Origin: a virus
Length of the DNA: 64,000 nucleotides
Direction: 5' to 3' (one strand)
Virus record (IMG/VR): IMGVR_UViG_3300045974_000167
Coordinates: 19,560-83,559 of that record
In this document: positions 48,520 through 56,565 of the stretch, in pieces
How positions within the stretch are numbered: position 1 is the stretch's first letter
Layout: each line of letters opens with the position of its first letter
The notes under the pieces: generated by a model
Told to the model about the DNA's origin: nothing
The model's database searches: none
The model's input: the letters and a program-made list of their open reading frames with translations, nothing else
Translations under genes and position numbers: made by a program

Positions 48520-48774
48520 ATGGGACGCCACCGCAAACTGACGATGCGCGAACAGATCGAGGATCAGCGGCTCACCATCCACGATCTACAGGTCACCCGT
48601 GACCGGCTCTGGCACGCCATCCACGAGAACCTGAGTAACTACCCCAACAACGAGGGCTCGATTCGTTTGAGGGCGGTTATGAACGAGAATGCCTACTGTT
48701 CCTGCGGGCGCAGGGCTAGTTGCTGGGCGAACGGAACCGGACCCAAGATGTGTGAAACCTGTGCTTGTTCCTAG
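48520..48774 (+). CDS. Unknown protein with Cys cluster
   Basis: This protein of 84 residues has a charged helical N-terminus and C-terminal YCSCGRRASCW plus CETCACS. One base separates it from the kinase. Confidence 0.6.
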   Translation: MGRHRKLTMREQIEDQRLTIHDLQVTRDRLWHAIHENLSNYPNNEGSIRLRAVMNENAYCSCGRRASCWANGTGPKMCETCACS

Positions 48775-48782
48775 GGAGAACC

Positions 48783-48965
48783 ATGGTTGCTACCTTTTCA
48801 GTCGAAGTCGAGTATGACCCCGCGCTTCTGAACATCCGCGAGGTGAAGGAAGTTCTCAACAAACTGATTGAGAATGCCACTCAGGACGGCGGCGACCTCA
48901 TGGATGGCATCGCCTCCATTAGTGGATTTACCCACGAAACCCCGAACAGGAAGGTCGGTGGTTAG
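48783..48965 (+). CDS. Unknown small protein
   Basis: This 60-residue protein has an alternating VATFSVEVEYDP strand and a helix. GGGAG precedes ATG 48783. Confidence 0.58.
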   Translation: MVATFSVEVEYDPALLNIREVKEVLNKLIENATQDGGDLMDGIASISGFTHETPNRKVGG

Positions 48966-49172
48966 GTGCCCTTTTACACCCTCAATATCGATGGAAAGAC
49001 CATCACCAGTTGGGAAACCCCCAAATACTCTTGTGGCGAGGTAAGTACAGAACCCAACCTCTGTCTAAGTTCTGGGTATATCTGCACCCGCAGGAAAGGT
49101 CACAGCGGTGATCATATCGCTCGCGGACCCAAGCGACAGCTAATTGAACGCTGGCCCCGACGCCCCATTTGA
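48966..49172 (+). CDS. Small Cys/His protein
   Basis: This protein of 68 residues, from a GTG start, contains CTRRKGHSGDHIA, a short motif recurrent in phage small proteins that may bind zinc. Confidence 0.58.
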   Translation: MPFYTLNIDGKTITSWETPKYSCGEVSTEPNLCLSSGYICTRRKGHSGDHIARGPKRQLIERWPRRPI

Positions 49173-49199
49173 AACCATGTGCAATGCAGCATAACCTGC

Positions 49200-49205
49200 T
49201 ACATT
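49200..49205 (+). promoter_or_regulatory. Class B promoter (-10 TACATT)
   Basis: ACGCCCCATT, then a TGCAATGCA remnant and CCTGC-TACATT (extended -10), followed by a GGAGGATTCAC leader. Confidence 0.5.
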
Positions 49206-49243
49206 TGCACCATGACGTTGCACCCACAACACGGAGGATTCAC

Positions 49244-49561
49244 ATGGAAACGAACGGACTTGGTGGACACGCTGCTGGACAGGAATACCACGCGCAGGAA
49301 CGCACGCTCCGCGTCTACTGGGACGATGATCGGCTGGACAAGATCACTCGCCTTCGCCTCCTGAGCGATCCCTGCTGTAGCTGGTGGGATGTCAAATACT
49401 GTCACGGCGTTCTCGCAGATGGTACGCTGGTGAATGTAACCCTTCCATTCTCACAGTTACGGAAGGGCGGCATCAACGCTCAGATCATCAAGTACGCCCG
49501 GGAGGACAAGGTGTTCGCCAAGGGCCTGGGTGTCTTCGACGCGATTTCCACTCTCTGCTAG
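49244..49561 (+). CDS. Unknown protein
   Basis: This protein of 105 residues, beta-rich. The CGGAGGATTCAC leader is shared with the gene at 51871. Confidence 0.62.
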   Translation: METNGLGGHAAGQEYHAQERTLRVYWDDDRLDKITRLRLLSDPCCSWWDVKYCHGVLADGTLVNVTLPFSQLRKGGINAQIIKYAREDKVFAKGLGVFDAISTLC

Positions 49562-49570
49562 AGGTTAGCC

Positions 49571-49753
49571 ATGTTCAAGATTCTTGCTGCGGTGCTGGTT
49601 GCTTGTTCGTTGATCGGATGCGGCTCGGAAGTCGAGGAACCCGCCCCCCCTACTCCTGAGGTTGTAGTTGTCCGTGAGGTCTGCACAGTCTATCTCCTCC
49701 CTGACGGTGGCGTGGTTTGTAAGTGCGAACCCAAGCCCCTGGTGACTCCATGA
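49571..49753 (+). CDS. Small predicted lipoprotein
   Basis: This protein of 60 residues has a signal peptide (MFKILAAVLVACSLIGCGS) with lipobox LIGC; cleavage before C17 would leave a 44-residue acidic lipoprotein. Phage lipoproteins often block superinfection. AGAGGTTAGCC precedes the ATG. Confidence 0.75.
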   Translation: MFKILAAVLVACSLIGCGSEVEEPAPPTPEVVVVREVCTVYLLPDGGVVCKCEPKPLVTP

Positions 49754-50073
49754 AGGTAGAAATCTGCTGGACGGATTGGCGGGATGCCAACGAACCCTCG
49801 TATCTTGTGGAGTGCGAGGTGTCTCCGGGTGAACCTGCTTCTCGGGATTGCCCCGGGGCAGACCCCGAGGTCGAGATCCTAGCGGTGTGGGAGGATAGCC
49901 CTAGAAAGGTAGGGGAACCGCGAGTTAAGGTCTTCCGGAAGGACATCGAAGAGTACCTCGACGCCAACCCAGACGAGATTTACGACGACGCCGTGTGCGA
50001 AGCTGACGACAAAGACGCAGGACTGCGTTCTGCCGCTGACGACCTCAGAAGCGATGAGGCAAGGGGAAAGTAA
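49750..50073 (+). CDS. Unknown acidic protein
   Basis: This protein of 107 residues is very acidic at the C-terminus. Four-base overlap with the lipoprotein gene. No family recognised. Confidence 0.6.
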   Translation: MKVEICWTDWRDANEPSYLVECEVSPGEPASRDCPGADPEVEILAVWEDSPRKVGEPRVKVFRKDIEEYLDANPDEIYDDAVCEADDKDAGLRSAADDLRSDEARGK

Positions 50074-50435
50074 TGGCTCTGAAAATCAGCATCATGGAGG
50101 ATGAGGCGTTCCGCAAGGAATTGCAGAAGTTTTGCCAGGAACAGTTGCGGCCCATCGCCAGGGAGGAAATCGCCAAGATTCTCACTCCCGGCTATGCCAA
50201 GGAAGAACTGACGAAATACATCAAGGGCGAACTTACCAAGAAGGCTCTAGATGAACTTCGTTGGAACATCTACCACAACATCAAGAACACGGATGCGTTC
50301 CGAGAGGAGATGAAGAAACACATCACGGAATACATCAAGTACGAGCGTAGCGCCGCCGATATGACGCTGCAAGGCAAGCTCGATGAACGCATCAAGAATC
50401 TGATCCACATAACCCTGCGGGAGATGTTCAAGTGA
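50073..50435 (+). CDS. Unknown helical protein
   Basis: This protein of 120 residues consists of charged amphipathic helices. One-base overlap with the previous gene. Confidence 0.65.
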   Translation: MALKISIMEDEAFRKELQKFCQEQLRPIAREEIAKILTPGYAKEELTKYIKGELTKKALDELRWNIYHNIKNTDAFREEMKKHITEYIKYERSAADMTLQGKLDERIKNLIHITLREMFK

Positions 50436-50608
50436 AGACCTACCAAGTGACCCTCGACATCAACACTAATGAAGTAGAGCCGCCGCAGAATTGGGATTGG
50501 GTAACCCTGCTCGATCTAGACGTAGCCAAGGGTGAGGGGGTAGACGTTGCAGATGTGCAACTGATTGCAGACGATAGTGACTGCCCAGGAGAAGGGACGA
50601 ACGAGTAA
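50432..50608 (+). CDS. Unknown small acidic protein
   Basis: This protein of 58 residues, from a GTG start overlapping the previous stop. The palindrome TGCAACTGATTGCA (50556-50569) is read through as codons for VQLIA. Confidence 0.55.
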   Translation: MKTYQVTLDINTNEVEPPQNWDWVTLLDLDVAKGEGVDVADVQLIADDSDCPGEGTNE

Positions 50609-50635
50609 CGACGCCCCAAATGTTCCGCACACGTT

Positions 50636-50649
50636 TGCAGGATGTTCTG
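50636..50649 (+). repeat. Degenerate palindrome with promoter-like context
   Basis: CGCACACGTTTGCA follows ACGCCCCAAATGTTC, and is followed by TGTTCTGACATCAT and an extended TGGAGG leader. Confidence 0.55.
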
Positions 50650-50695
50650 ACATCATGCATCAATGACGACGCGGAAACACCCCCTGGAGGCCAAA

Positions 50696-50842
50696 ATGCC
50701 GGTGCCGACCGTTGAGGAAACGAAGTCTGGTACGAAGGTTGTTCCCTTCTTCTGCTGCCCCATGGTGACGCTCACGATGTTGAGCGGGCGACCCCTGGCG
50801 CACACGGATGCGTGCCCGAACAACCCCAAGAACAAGCGGTAA
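50696..50842 (+). CDS. Small Cys-containing protein
   Basis: This 48-residue protein has FFCCP and DACPNN. CTGGAGGCCAAA precedes ATG 50696. Its stop lies 26 bases before the next gene. Confidence 0.55.
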   Translation: MPVPTVEETKSGTKVVPFFCCPMVTLTMLSGRPLAHTDACPNNPKNKR

Positions 50843-50867
50843 CTCGCTGCACCCCATGGAGGGACAC

Positions 50868-51290
50868 ATGACGCTCGCAGAGAAAAAGGCGAAGATCCAG
50901 CACCTTCTCGCCACGAACAACACCGCAGTCGAGGTCGCTCTGACCCGGCTCCTTGCTCGTCAGACGAGTGATGAGCGGTACAGCCACACGACCGTCCACG
51001 CCAACAACCGTGGGTTCAGCGGGCGCGATGCCGAGTTCGGCACCTCTCTCGCGGAATGGATCAACAAGGGACACTCCCTTTCCTACCGCCAGATGATCTA
51101 CGGCCGCAAGATGGTGATGAAGTATTGGCGGCAACTGATCGAAGAGGCTGATGCCCGCACCCCCGGCTGGGCTGATCCCGTCGCCATGGACGACTTCGAC
51201 GGTGTGCAGGTCGAGCTTGACGCCGAGGCCGCGTTGGAGGCGCAGGCCGAACTCGCGTACATGAAGATGCACGGCAGCGACCCCTTCTAG
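50868..51290 (+). CDS. Unknown conserved-type protein
   Basis: This protein of 140 residues has the THTTVHANNRGFSGRDAEFG-type core (SHTTVHANNRGFSGRD) with LSYRQMIYGRKMVMKYWRQL, a motif pattern seen in small proteins of plasmids and phages of unknown function. Leader CCATGGAGGGACAC. Confidence 0.65.
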   Translation: MTLAEKKAKIQHLLATNNTAVEVALTRLLARQTSDERYSHTTVHANNRGFSGRDAEFGTSLAEWINKGHSLSYRQMIYGRKMVMKYWRQLIEEADARTPGWADPVAMDDFDGVQVELDAEAALEAQAELAYMKMHGSDPF

Positions 51291-51308
51291 GCTTTTGGGC
51301 GGCGTGCC

Positions 51309-51339
51309 CCTTGCCATCCCTGCGGGGTCTATGGCAAGG
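51309..51339 (+). repeat. Nine-base hairpin
   Basis: CCTTGCCAT (51309-51317) pairs with ATGGCAAGG (51331-51339), without a T run, directly upstream of a strong ribosome binding site. Confidence 0.6.
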
Positions 51340-51353
51340 AGAAAGGAGGTGCG

Positions 51354-51428
51354 GTGAGTGTAGAACTACTGCTGCTAATAGTTCTAGCCATGACAATTGG
51401 ACGAGCCCTGAATTCAAAGCGGAAGTAA
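51354..51428 (+). CDS. Tiny membrane peptide (24 residues)
   Basis: AAAGGAGGTG, a near-perfect ribosome binding site, precedes GTG 51354. The product MSVELLLLIVLAMTIGRALN plus SKRK has one hydrophobic helix and a basic tail, a typical small membrane toxin or regulator layout. Confidence 0.55.
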   Translation: MSVELLLLIVLAMTIGRALNSKRK

Positions 51429-51470
51429 CGACAACCCCTTTGATACATTCTCCGTTCAAGTCTGCTGTGC

Positions 51471-51476
51471 GATGAT
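51471..51476 (+). promoter_or_regulatory. Class B promoter (-10 GATGAT)
   Basis: TCTGCTGTGC-GATGAT matches other accessory promoters in the -10 region; the CCATGGAGGGA leader follows. Confidence 0.45.
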
Positions 51477-51514
51477 GCACCATCAACGACGTACCCACAC
51501 CCCATGGAGGGATT

Positions 51515-51802
51515 ATGAGCAACCCCATCGAAGCGATCATCAACAAGATCCAAAGCGAAATCGAATACGCGAACGATGCAATCGATGAGGCAAGGCTCGA
51601 AGCACGGTTCGATCCCCTGATTCCCAAGGCGGAACGCGCCGACACCTGCAAGCGCGCCCGCATCGACGGCATCGAGGGAACGATCAAGCACTACGACCGG
51701 CTCAAGTCGATGAACCGGATGCGGCTGAATCAGGCAGCCAACCACTTCCTCAAGTCGGCCGGATTCAACTGGGACGCGACCGCCTCCAAGTCGCGGTCGT
51801 AA
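51515..51802 (+). CDS. Unknown helical protein
   Basis: This protein of 95 residues is charged and helical with basic C-terminus. Leader CCATGGAGGGATT. Confidence 0.62.
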   Translation: MSNPIEAIINKIQSEIEYANDAIDEARLEARFDPLIPKAERADTCKRARIDGIEGTIKHYDRLKSMNRMRLNQAANHFLKSAGFNWDATASKSRS

Positions 51803-51870
51803 CGCAAACGACCTGGGGTAAGTCGCTAAACTGCCCCTGCCTTTCCAACCCACACAGCGGAGGATTCACA

Positions 51871-52212
51871 ATGACGATCACCATGAAGAACTGGCTCGTG
51901 ACGGCGCGTGATCTTGGCGAGGAGAATCCCTACCTCGCCCCGGAATGCCGCAAGTCGGCGGCGTGCCTGAGCGGGCAGATCACCCACCACCCGGAGTTGG
52001 TGATCACGAAGGACGAGAACCGAGTCACGACCTCCTCCATCGTCAATGTCGATGGACGCATCGTGACGACGTTCTCCGGGCGCAAGTACAAGCTGTACGG
52101 TCGTCCCGACCCCCGCTTCATGGAGTTCCTCGGCAGCAAGGAACTGCCCTATAACCCCCGCAACCCGCTGGCACCGCTGGTCGGTGCCGGTTTCATCGCC
52201 ATCGGAGGCTGA
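51871..52212 (+). CDS. Unknown protein
   Basis: This protein of 113 residues, beta-rich middle (VITKDENRVTTSSIVNVDGR). CGGAGGATTCACA leader. Confidence 0.62.
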   Translation: MTITMKNWLVTARDLGEENPYLAPECRKSAACLSGQITHHPELVITKDENRVTTSSIVNVDGRIVTTFSGRKYKLYGRPDPRFMEFLGSKELPYNPRNPLAPLVGAGFIAIGG

Positions 52213-52213
52213 C

Positions 52214-52561
52214 ATGGGATTCACGACCATCGCAACGACCGCAGACGGTAGCCGCTACATCGTCAAGTACCACGACGGCGTTTCGTGTGTGGTGTGGGGC
52301 GAGATGTCCGGGTATCGCGGACTCAAGACCAAGCACCAGGGCACGATGTCCCTGCGTGTCGCAGATGTCACCCTCGCCACCATCGAGATGACGCCCATCA
52401 TCGTGGAGGAACTGCTCCAACAGTACCTCCGGTCGGAACAGAAGAAGGGCAAGTACATCGCGTGGCGTGGGCGTCGTTACTCCATCTATAACTCCGAAGC
52501 GGAGTTCCTGAAGTACATGGCGATGCGTGCTGCCACCCGCAACATCCAGGGTCGGTACTAG
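52214..52561 (+). CDS. Unknown protein
   Basis: This protein of 115 residues, beta then alpha. It lies one base after the previous gene, and an ACGAGA repeat follows the stop directly. Confidence 0.62.
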   Translation: MGFTTIATTADGSRYIVKYHDGVSCVVWGEMSGYRGLKTKHQGTMSLRVADVTLATIEMTPIIVEELLQQYLRSEQKKGKYIAWRGRRYSIYNSEAEFLKYMAMRAATRNIQGRY

Positions 52562-52619
52562 TACGAGATTATGGGGAGCTGGCAGGAGAGAACTAGAAAG
52601 GCTAGTGCAACTGATTGCA
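52562..52619 (+). repeat. ACGAGA-family repeat plus palindrome
   Basis: TACGAGATTATGGGGAGCTG begins on the base after the stop, continues as GCAGGAGAGAACTAGAAAG, and is followed by TGCAACTGATTGCA (52606-52619). The rest of the gap to 52806 holds a class B-like -10 GACCAT (52706-52711) and the CAATGGAGTGA leader. Confidence 0.75.
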
Positions 52620-52806
52620 GTGAGTAAGGGCGGCGGCAGTAAGGAAGGGTGAAAATGCAGCACAAACGACCCTTCTGATACGTTGTAACGCACAGAATGT
52701 TGTGCGACCATGCATCATCGGTTGACGCGGAAACTGCCGGGGGGTACGGATTGGCCGTAATCCAACGGTATTGACCGAGAGCTTGACCGACCAATGGAGT
52801 GACACA

Positions 52807-53406
52807 ATGACGACCGAGATCAAGAAGCCCCGCAAGTCGAAGAAGATCGCCGCCGAGAACGTCGCTGCCGCCGAGGTTGCCGCCCCGGTGGACGCTCTCA
52901 CCCCCGAGGTCACCACCGTCGAGGCAGTCGCCGCCGTCGAGGTCGCTCCCGCCGCAGAGCCGACCCCGATGCCCGACCCCTGGAAGCTGTTCGATGAGGT
53001 GCCGTACGGGGGCGCGGACAAGAAGATCCCGGTCCTGGCGACGGCGATCAACGACGAGAACCGCGAGTACGTGCTCCGCGAGCTGATGAACGCGGTCCTG
53101 GCCGTCACCGGCCCCCGCGACGGGATGTCCTCCTCGCTGGACCGCCGCGCCTTCCACGCCGGAGTGCGGACGTACATCCCCGAGGGGCACTACAAGCGGG
53201 CGCCCCTCCAGGCCGTGAAGCCGCTCGACGAGGAAATCTACGTCGCCCGCGTCGGCAGCCGCATCCTCGACACCATCAACGAGAAGAAGCTCCCGCTGTC
53301 CGGGGGCCTCAACTCCCACGAGAACGCGCAGGTCCGCATCGGCGCTCTCTACGAGGCGCTCGTTTCGGTCGCCGCGTCGAAGGGCCTGATCTTCGCCGCC
53401 CAGTAA
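52807..53406 (+). CDS. Ala/Glu-rich protein, unknown
   Basis: This protein of 199 residues has a Lys/Ala-rich disordered N-terminus (about 1-55) and a folded helical C-terminus. GC-rich codons with preferred endings suggest high expression. Leader CAATGGAGTGA; strong terminator follows. Confidence 0.7.
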   Translation: MTTEIKKPRKSKKIAAENVAAAEVAAPVDALTPEVTTVEAVAAVEVAPAAEPTPMPDPWKLFDEVPYGGADKKIPVLATAINDENREYVLRELMNAVLAVTGPRDGMSSSLDRRAFHAGVRTYIPEGHYKRAPLQAVKPLDEEIYVARVGSRILDTINEKKLPLSGGLNSHENAQVRIGALYEALVSVAASKGLIFAAQ

Positions 53407-53427
53407 CACCTGAGTACGAGACTCCCG

Positions 53428-53466
53428 CGCTCCCGCACCCATACAACGGTGCGGGGGCGTTCTTTT
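53428..53466 (+). terminator. Rho-independent terminator
   Basis: GCTCCCGCACC (53429-53439) pairs with GGTGCGGGGGC (53448-53458), followed by TCTTTTT. The stretch to 53803 holds no supported gene, only a degenerate palindrome and a promoter-like element. Confidence 0.88.
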
Positions 53467-53695
53467 TGGCTAGTTAGCAGGTGAGATAGACTAGAAATTC
53501 CCGGCCCGCGTCACCCCGTTAAGCTAGTAGACCATTATTGATACGAGGCTCGTACAAGCACGCAAAAACCCTACCCGCTACCCCCCCACCACCCCGACCC
53601 GCCAAAGGTCACCATGAGGCTCCTGCGCGTTCTAATAGGAATCCTAATTGCCCCCTCTGACCTCACTTCCGACCTAGAGCGTTTCTGCAATCGTG

Positions 53696-53765
53696 TGCAA
53701 AGTATAGGGGGCAGTACGCACGCCCCAAATGTTCCCACCCACCCCACAGAATGCCCTGCTACGGT
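53696..53765 (+). promoter_or_regulatory. Degenerate palindrome and class B promoter
   Basis: TGCAATCGTGTGCA (53696-53709), the ACGCCCCAAATGTTC motif, then GAATGCCCTGC-TACGGT (-10 at 53760-53765) and the CAATGGAGTGA leader. Confidence 0.55.
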
Positions 53766-53803
53766 TGACCATCAACGCCGTATTCAACCAATGGAGTGAC
53801 CCA

Positions 53804-54025
53804 ATGGCGAACAAGATGAATCACCGGCACGGCGGCGGCAGGCGGAACGAGGGAAAGTCGGAAGTCGATCTTCGCTTCCTCCTTCGTCCCGAGCCCCTGG
53901 CACTCGATCAGATCACCGAGGGTCTGGACGACGCCTTCATCGATTCCGAGATGTTCGACACCGGATGCTGCGCGGAGTGCGAGGACATGGCCCGCCGCTA
54001 CTCCACCGACAACAACGAGGGATGA
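53804..54025 (+). CDS. Unknown small protein
   Basis: This protein of 73 residues, basic N-terminus (HRHGGGRRN), acidic end with CCAECED. CAATGGAGTGA leader. Confidence 0.58.
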   Translation: MANKMNHRHGGGRRNEGKSEVDLRFLLRPEPLALDQITEGLDDAFIDSEMFDTGCCAECEDMARRYSTDNNEG

Positions 54026-54026
54026 A

Positions 54027-54212
54027 ATGAACGAGCACGAGACTCCAGCACATGCACCACACACGGACGGACAGCTAGTGAGGTGCCCCAAGTGCAAGGG
54101 TCTGAGCACCGTGCAGGGTACGCACATCAGAACGTACTGCTGTTGCAGCAAGTCGCCGCCAGAGGGCAGTCTCATGGTACCCTACAACCGAACCCCCATC
54201 CGGAGGAAGTAA
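54027..54212 (+). CDS. Small zinc-ribbon protein
   Basis: This protein of 61 residues has CPKCKGLSTVQGTH and YCCCS. One-base gap to the previous gene. Confidence 0.62.
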   Translation: MNEHETPAHAPHTDGQLVRCPKCKGLSTVQGTHIRTYCCCSKSPPEGSLMVPYNRTPIRRK

Positions 54213-54350
54213 ATGCACGGACGAGAGATGTGCGAACGCCACGAACCCGACATGAGGAAGTGTCGGTTCTGCACGGATTTCACCAAGGAACCGTGCTACA
54301 AGCCCAAGCTCATTGATCCTCCAAAGGACAAGACCAATGGACGACCCTAA
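54213..54350 (+). CDS. Small Cys-rich protein
   Basis: This 45-residue protein has MCERHEPDMRKCRFC, a C-x2-H and C-x2-C set. CGGAGGAAGTAA precedes the ATG; it overlaps the next gene by 14 bases. Confidence 0.6.
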   Translation: MHGREMCERHEPDMRKCRFCTDFTKEPCYKPKLIDPPKDKTNGRP

Positions 54351-54582
54351 GTACATCTACATCGACACCCATGAGGCAGGCCCAGACTTCTTCATCTTCC
54401 CTAACTGGTACGACCACAAGCGGGTGGCTGAGTTTGTGGGCGGGGAAGTGCTGAGTGCTGGATTCGTGTGTTTCAACGTGCCCAAGCCATTCTGTCATGG
54501 GAAGTCTACTTCTCTGAACGTCGGAGCTACCGAGTTCGCCACGAAATACTTGAGGAAGAGGTACGGGATCAACGAGGACTAA
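54337..54582 (+). CDS. Unknown protein
   Basis: This protein of 81 residues has aromatic-rich strands (YIYIDTHEAGPDFFIFPNWY). AAGGAC precedes the ATG. Confidence 0.6.
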   Translation: MDDPKYIYIDTHEAGPDFFIFPNWYDHKRVAEFVGGEVLSAGFVCFNVPKPFCHGKSTSLNVGATEFATKYLRKRYGINED

Positions 54583-54595
54583 CACCCCAAAATCC

Positions 54596-54626
54596 TGCAC
54601 ACGATTGCAGAACGGCGTGTTACCTT
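54596..54626 (+). promoter_or_regulatory. Class B promoter overlapped by palindrome
   Basis: TGCACACGATTGCA (54596-54609) ends 11 bases before the extended -10 TG-T-TACCTT (TACCTT 54621-54626). The ACACCCCAAA motif precedes it. Confidence 0.7.
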
Positions 54627-54664
54627 GACCATACGGCAATGACGCCGTGGGAAACGGAGAGACA

Positions 54665-54937
54665 ATGGCACGGTACTTCATCGACCACAAGACGGGGCTG
54701 ATCACGGAGATCACCCTGGACGACATCGCCCCCGCCGGTCCCTGGCAACTCGCGGCCTGCGAAATGCGGGAAGTCCAGGCCCTCAGGAACGACGAGTTCT
54801 GCCTGACCGACCAGGGTGTGCTCCTCCGTGACGACGCGGGACAGATCATCGACGGGCTCCACATCGTCCTCAACCGCTACGGGGTTGGGACGACCTACGG
54901 ATACCCCGAAGAGAACCTCATCGAGTTCTTCAACTAG
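54665..54937 (+). CDS. Unknown acidic protein
   Basis: This protein of 90 residues; ATG 54665 follows ACGGAGAGACA. An ACGAGA repeat (54938) starts on the base after the stop. Confidence 0.6.
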   Translation: MARYFIDHKTGLITEITLDDIAPAGPWQLAACEMREVQALRNDEFCLTDQGVLLRDDAGQIIDGLHIVLNRYGVGTTYGYPEENLIEFFN

Positions 54938-54990
54938 TACGAGATTCCAGCGCATTACGCGCATACGACCCACTAGCTAGGGAGGCAACA

Positions 54991-55302
54991 GTGCTGAGAA
55001 TCGACTTCGCAGAGCGTTGTGCATGGCGAGCCATGTACCTCTCGTACACCAAACACGACAAGTCCGGATACAAGTGGCAGCACCAGTTCTTCCACATCGG
55101 ATTCGACCCCAACCAGAATAGCGGGAGGCCGCAGATTTTCGGCGGCGCGTGGGGGCTGGCCTGGAGATTCAATATCCCCCACATCCGTTGGAACATGAAG
55201 ATGAACAGCATCACACGCTTCCTCTACCGCTGGCAAAGCAACATCCTGTTCCGCCTCGACGGACGCTTCAAGTGCTGGCCTGGGCAGACCCCCCGCCCCT
55301 AA
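54991..55302 (+). CDS. Unknown Trp/Arg-rich protein
   Basis: This protein of 103 residues is basic and aromatic-rich. GGGAGG lies six bases before the GTG start. Confidence 0.6.
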   Translation: MLRIDFAERCAWRAMYLSYTKHDKSGYKWQHQFFHIGFDPNQNSGRPQIFGGAWGLAWRFNIPHIRWNMKMNSITRFLYRWQSNILFRLDGRFKCWPGQTPRP

Positions 55303-55306
55303 ATCC

Positions 55307-55348
55307 CGCAAACGATTGCAAGACGGTCTTAGACCGCCCTGTTACTGT
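55307..55348 (+). promoter_or_regulatory. Palindrome variant and class B promoter
   Basis: CGCAAACGATTGCA (55307-55320), then an inserted spacer and CCCTG-T-TACTGT (55343-55348). Confidence 0.5.
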
Positions 55349-55388
55349 GACTGTGCCGCAACCACGCGGCACCAACGGAGGCACAGAC

Positions 55389-55625
55389 ATGAGCAACTAC
55401 TGCGTCGAAACCTACCACGCCAGGCTGTCCGACTCGGTGATCACGGACATGGACGGAGACACGGCAGAGGAACTGAACGACGAAACGCTCGCCTACGCGA
55501 ACGAGCTGTTTGAGGCAGCCAAGGCGAACTGCCCGCCCGACGAATACTGCGAGGTTTGGGTTGCCCGCTTCCGGCCCAACCTGCCCGCCCAGCCTGTCTA
55601 CATCTTCACCTCCCTGGTGCATTAG
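55389..55625 (+). CDS. Unknown protein
   Basis: This protein of 78 residues, acidic N-terminal half and aromatic C-terminus. ACGGAGGCACAGAC precedes the ATG. Confidence 0.58.
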   Translation: MSNYCVETYHARLSDSVITDMDGDTAEELNDETLAYANELFEAAKANCPPDEYCEVWVARFRPNLPAQPVYIFTSLVH

Positions 55626-55650
55626 ACCGGGGATCGACGCCCCAAACGTC

Positions 55651-55681
55651 TGCACACGATTGCAGACCGCCGTGTTACGGT
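55651..55681 (+). promoter_or_regulatory. Class B promoter overlapped by palindrome
   Basis: TGCACACGATTGCA (55651-55664) and TG-T-TACGGT (TACGGT 55676-55681), preceded by ACGCCCCAAACG. Confidence 0.7.
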
Positions 55682-55722
55682 GACTCTGCCGCACTTGCGG
55701 CCACCAACGCTGGAGACACGCA

Positions 55723-55920
55723 ATGGACACCATCACGCTGACCCGGCACGAAGCTGACCATGTGGTTGCGGCCCTCGCCACCCTGCACGCCATCTTGGGG
55801 AAGAACTACGAAACCGGCCACCCCAACGCCGAAGAGGACAGGAAGTGGGTGGCGGGCATCCTCCAGAACTTCAACGAGAAACTCGGAAACACCACCGTTT
55901 CCTGGCTGAACATCGAGTAA
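55723..55920 (+). CDS. Small helical protein
   Basis: This protein of 65 residues is helical. CTGGAGACACGC precedes the ATG. Confidence 0.6.
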   Translation: MDTITLTRHEADHVVAALATLHAILGKNYETGHPNAEEDRKWVAGILQNFNEKLGNTTVSWLNIE

Positions 55921-55963
55921 CAGACCGAACACCGAACGACGCGCCAACCAATGGAGTGACCCC

Positions 55964-56203
55964 ATGGCCTACGACGCCCAGAAAGATGTCCTCGTTCACG
56001 CCTTCCCCAAGTTCCAGACCGCCGACGGACACATCGAGATCGGAGTCTACAAGTACAACGGCGCGGCCCCCAAGATCAGGATGCACGCCGTCACGGTGTC
56101 CAAGTCCACGGGCAAAGAGTACAGGAACTCCATCGGCAACATGACCCGAGCCCAGTTCGAGTTGTTCGTCGGACTGTCCCCCGAGATCCTCAACAAGCTG
56201 TAG
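55964..56203 (+). CDS. Unknown protein
   Basis: This protein of 79 residues, beta-rich, with CAATGGAGTGA leader. Confidence 0.6.
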   Translation: MAYDAQKDVLVHAFPKFQTADGHIEIGVYKYNGAAPKIRMHAVTVSKSTGKEYRNSIGNMTRAQFELFVGLSPEILNKL

Positions 56204-56249
56204 AAAAAGAACCCCAAATCGGCGGCGCGTCTGCTGCTGCGAGGTAGAC

Positions 56250-56510
56250 ATGAGATTCCATATCAATCCCTCCTACGCCCCAGGTCGTAGACTCTGGCTA
56301 GAGGTCACCCAAGACAGATTCTTCACCGAGGATGAGTACCGCCTCTTCTGGATGCTCAACAAACTGTCCATCTGGCACGGACAGGACAAGCACGGCGCGA
56401 ACTACAAATCGTGGGAATTTGCTCCAGATATGGAGCCTGCCGTGCGGCGCGTCCTCGAATACCTGAGATACGAGGAAGGAGACTTTGAACTGATCCCTCA
56501 GACCTACTAG
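56250..56510 (+). CDS. Unknown protein
   Basis: This protein of 86 residues, aromatic and charged. Weak ribosome binding site (CGAGGTAGAC). An ATCGAGATT variant of the ACGAGA repeat follows the stop directly. Confidence 0.58.
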   Translation: MRFHINPSYAPGRRLWLEVTQDRFFTEDEYRLFWMLNKLSIWHGQDKHGANYKSWEFAPDMEPAVRRVLEYLRYEEGDFELIPQTY

Positions 56511-56530
56511 ATCGAGATTCACACCCGCCC

Positions 56531-56565
56531 GCCCCCCTATGCTTGCACAGATAGGGGGCTTTTCA
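56531..56565 (+). terminator. Rho-independent terminator
   Basis: GCCCCCCTAT (56531-56540) pairs with ATAGGGGGC (56551-56559), followed by TTTTC. It closes the accessory operons and opens the gene-poor region. Confidence 0.88.

Noticed and set aside
53614-53799. Open frame of 61 codons before the 53804 gene
   Set aside because: No ribosome binding site, and it runs across a promoter, palindrome and leader of the next gene.
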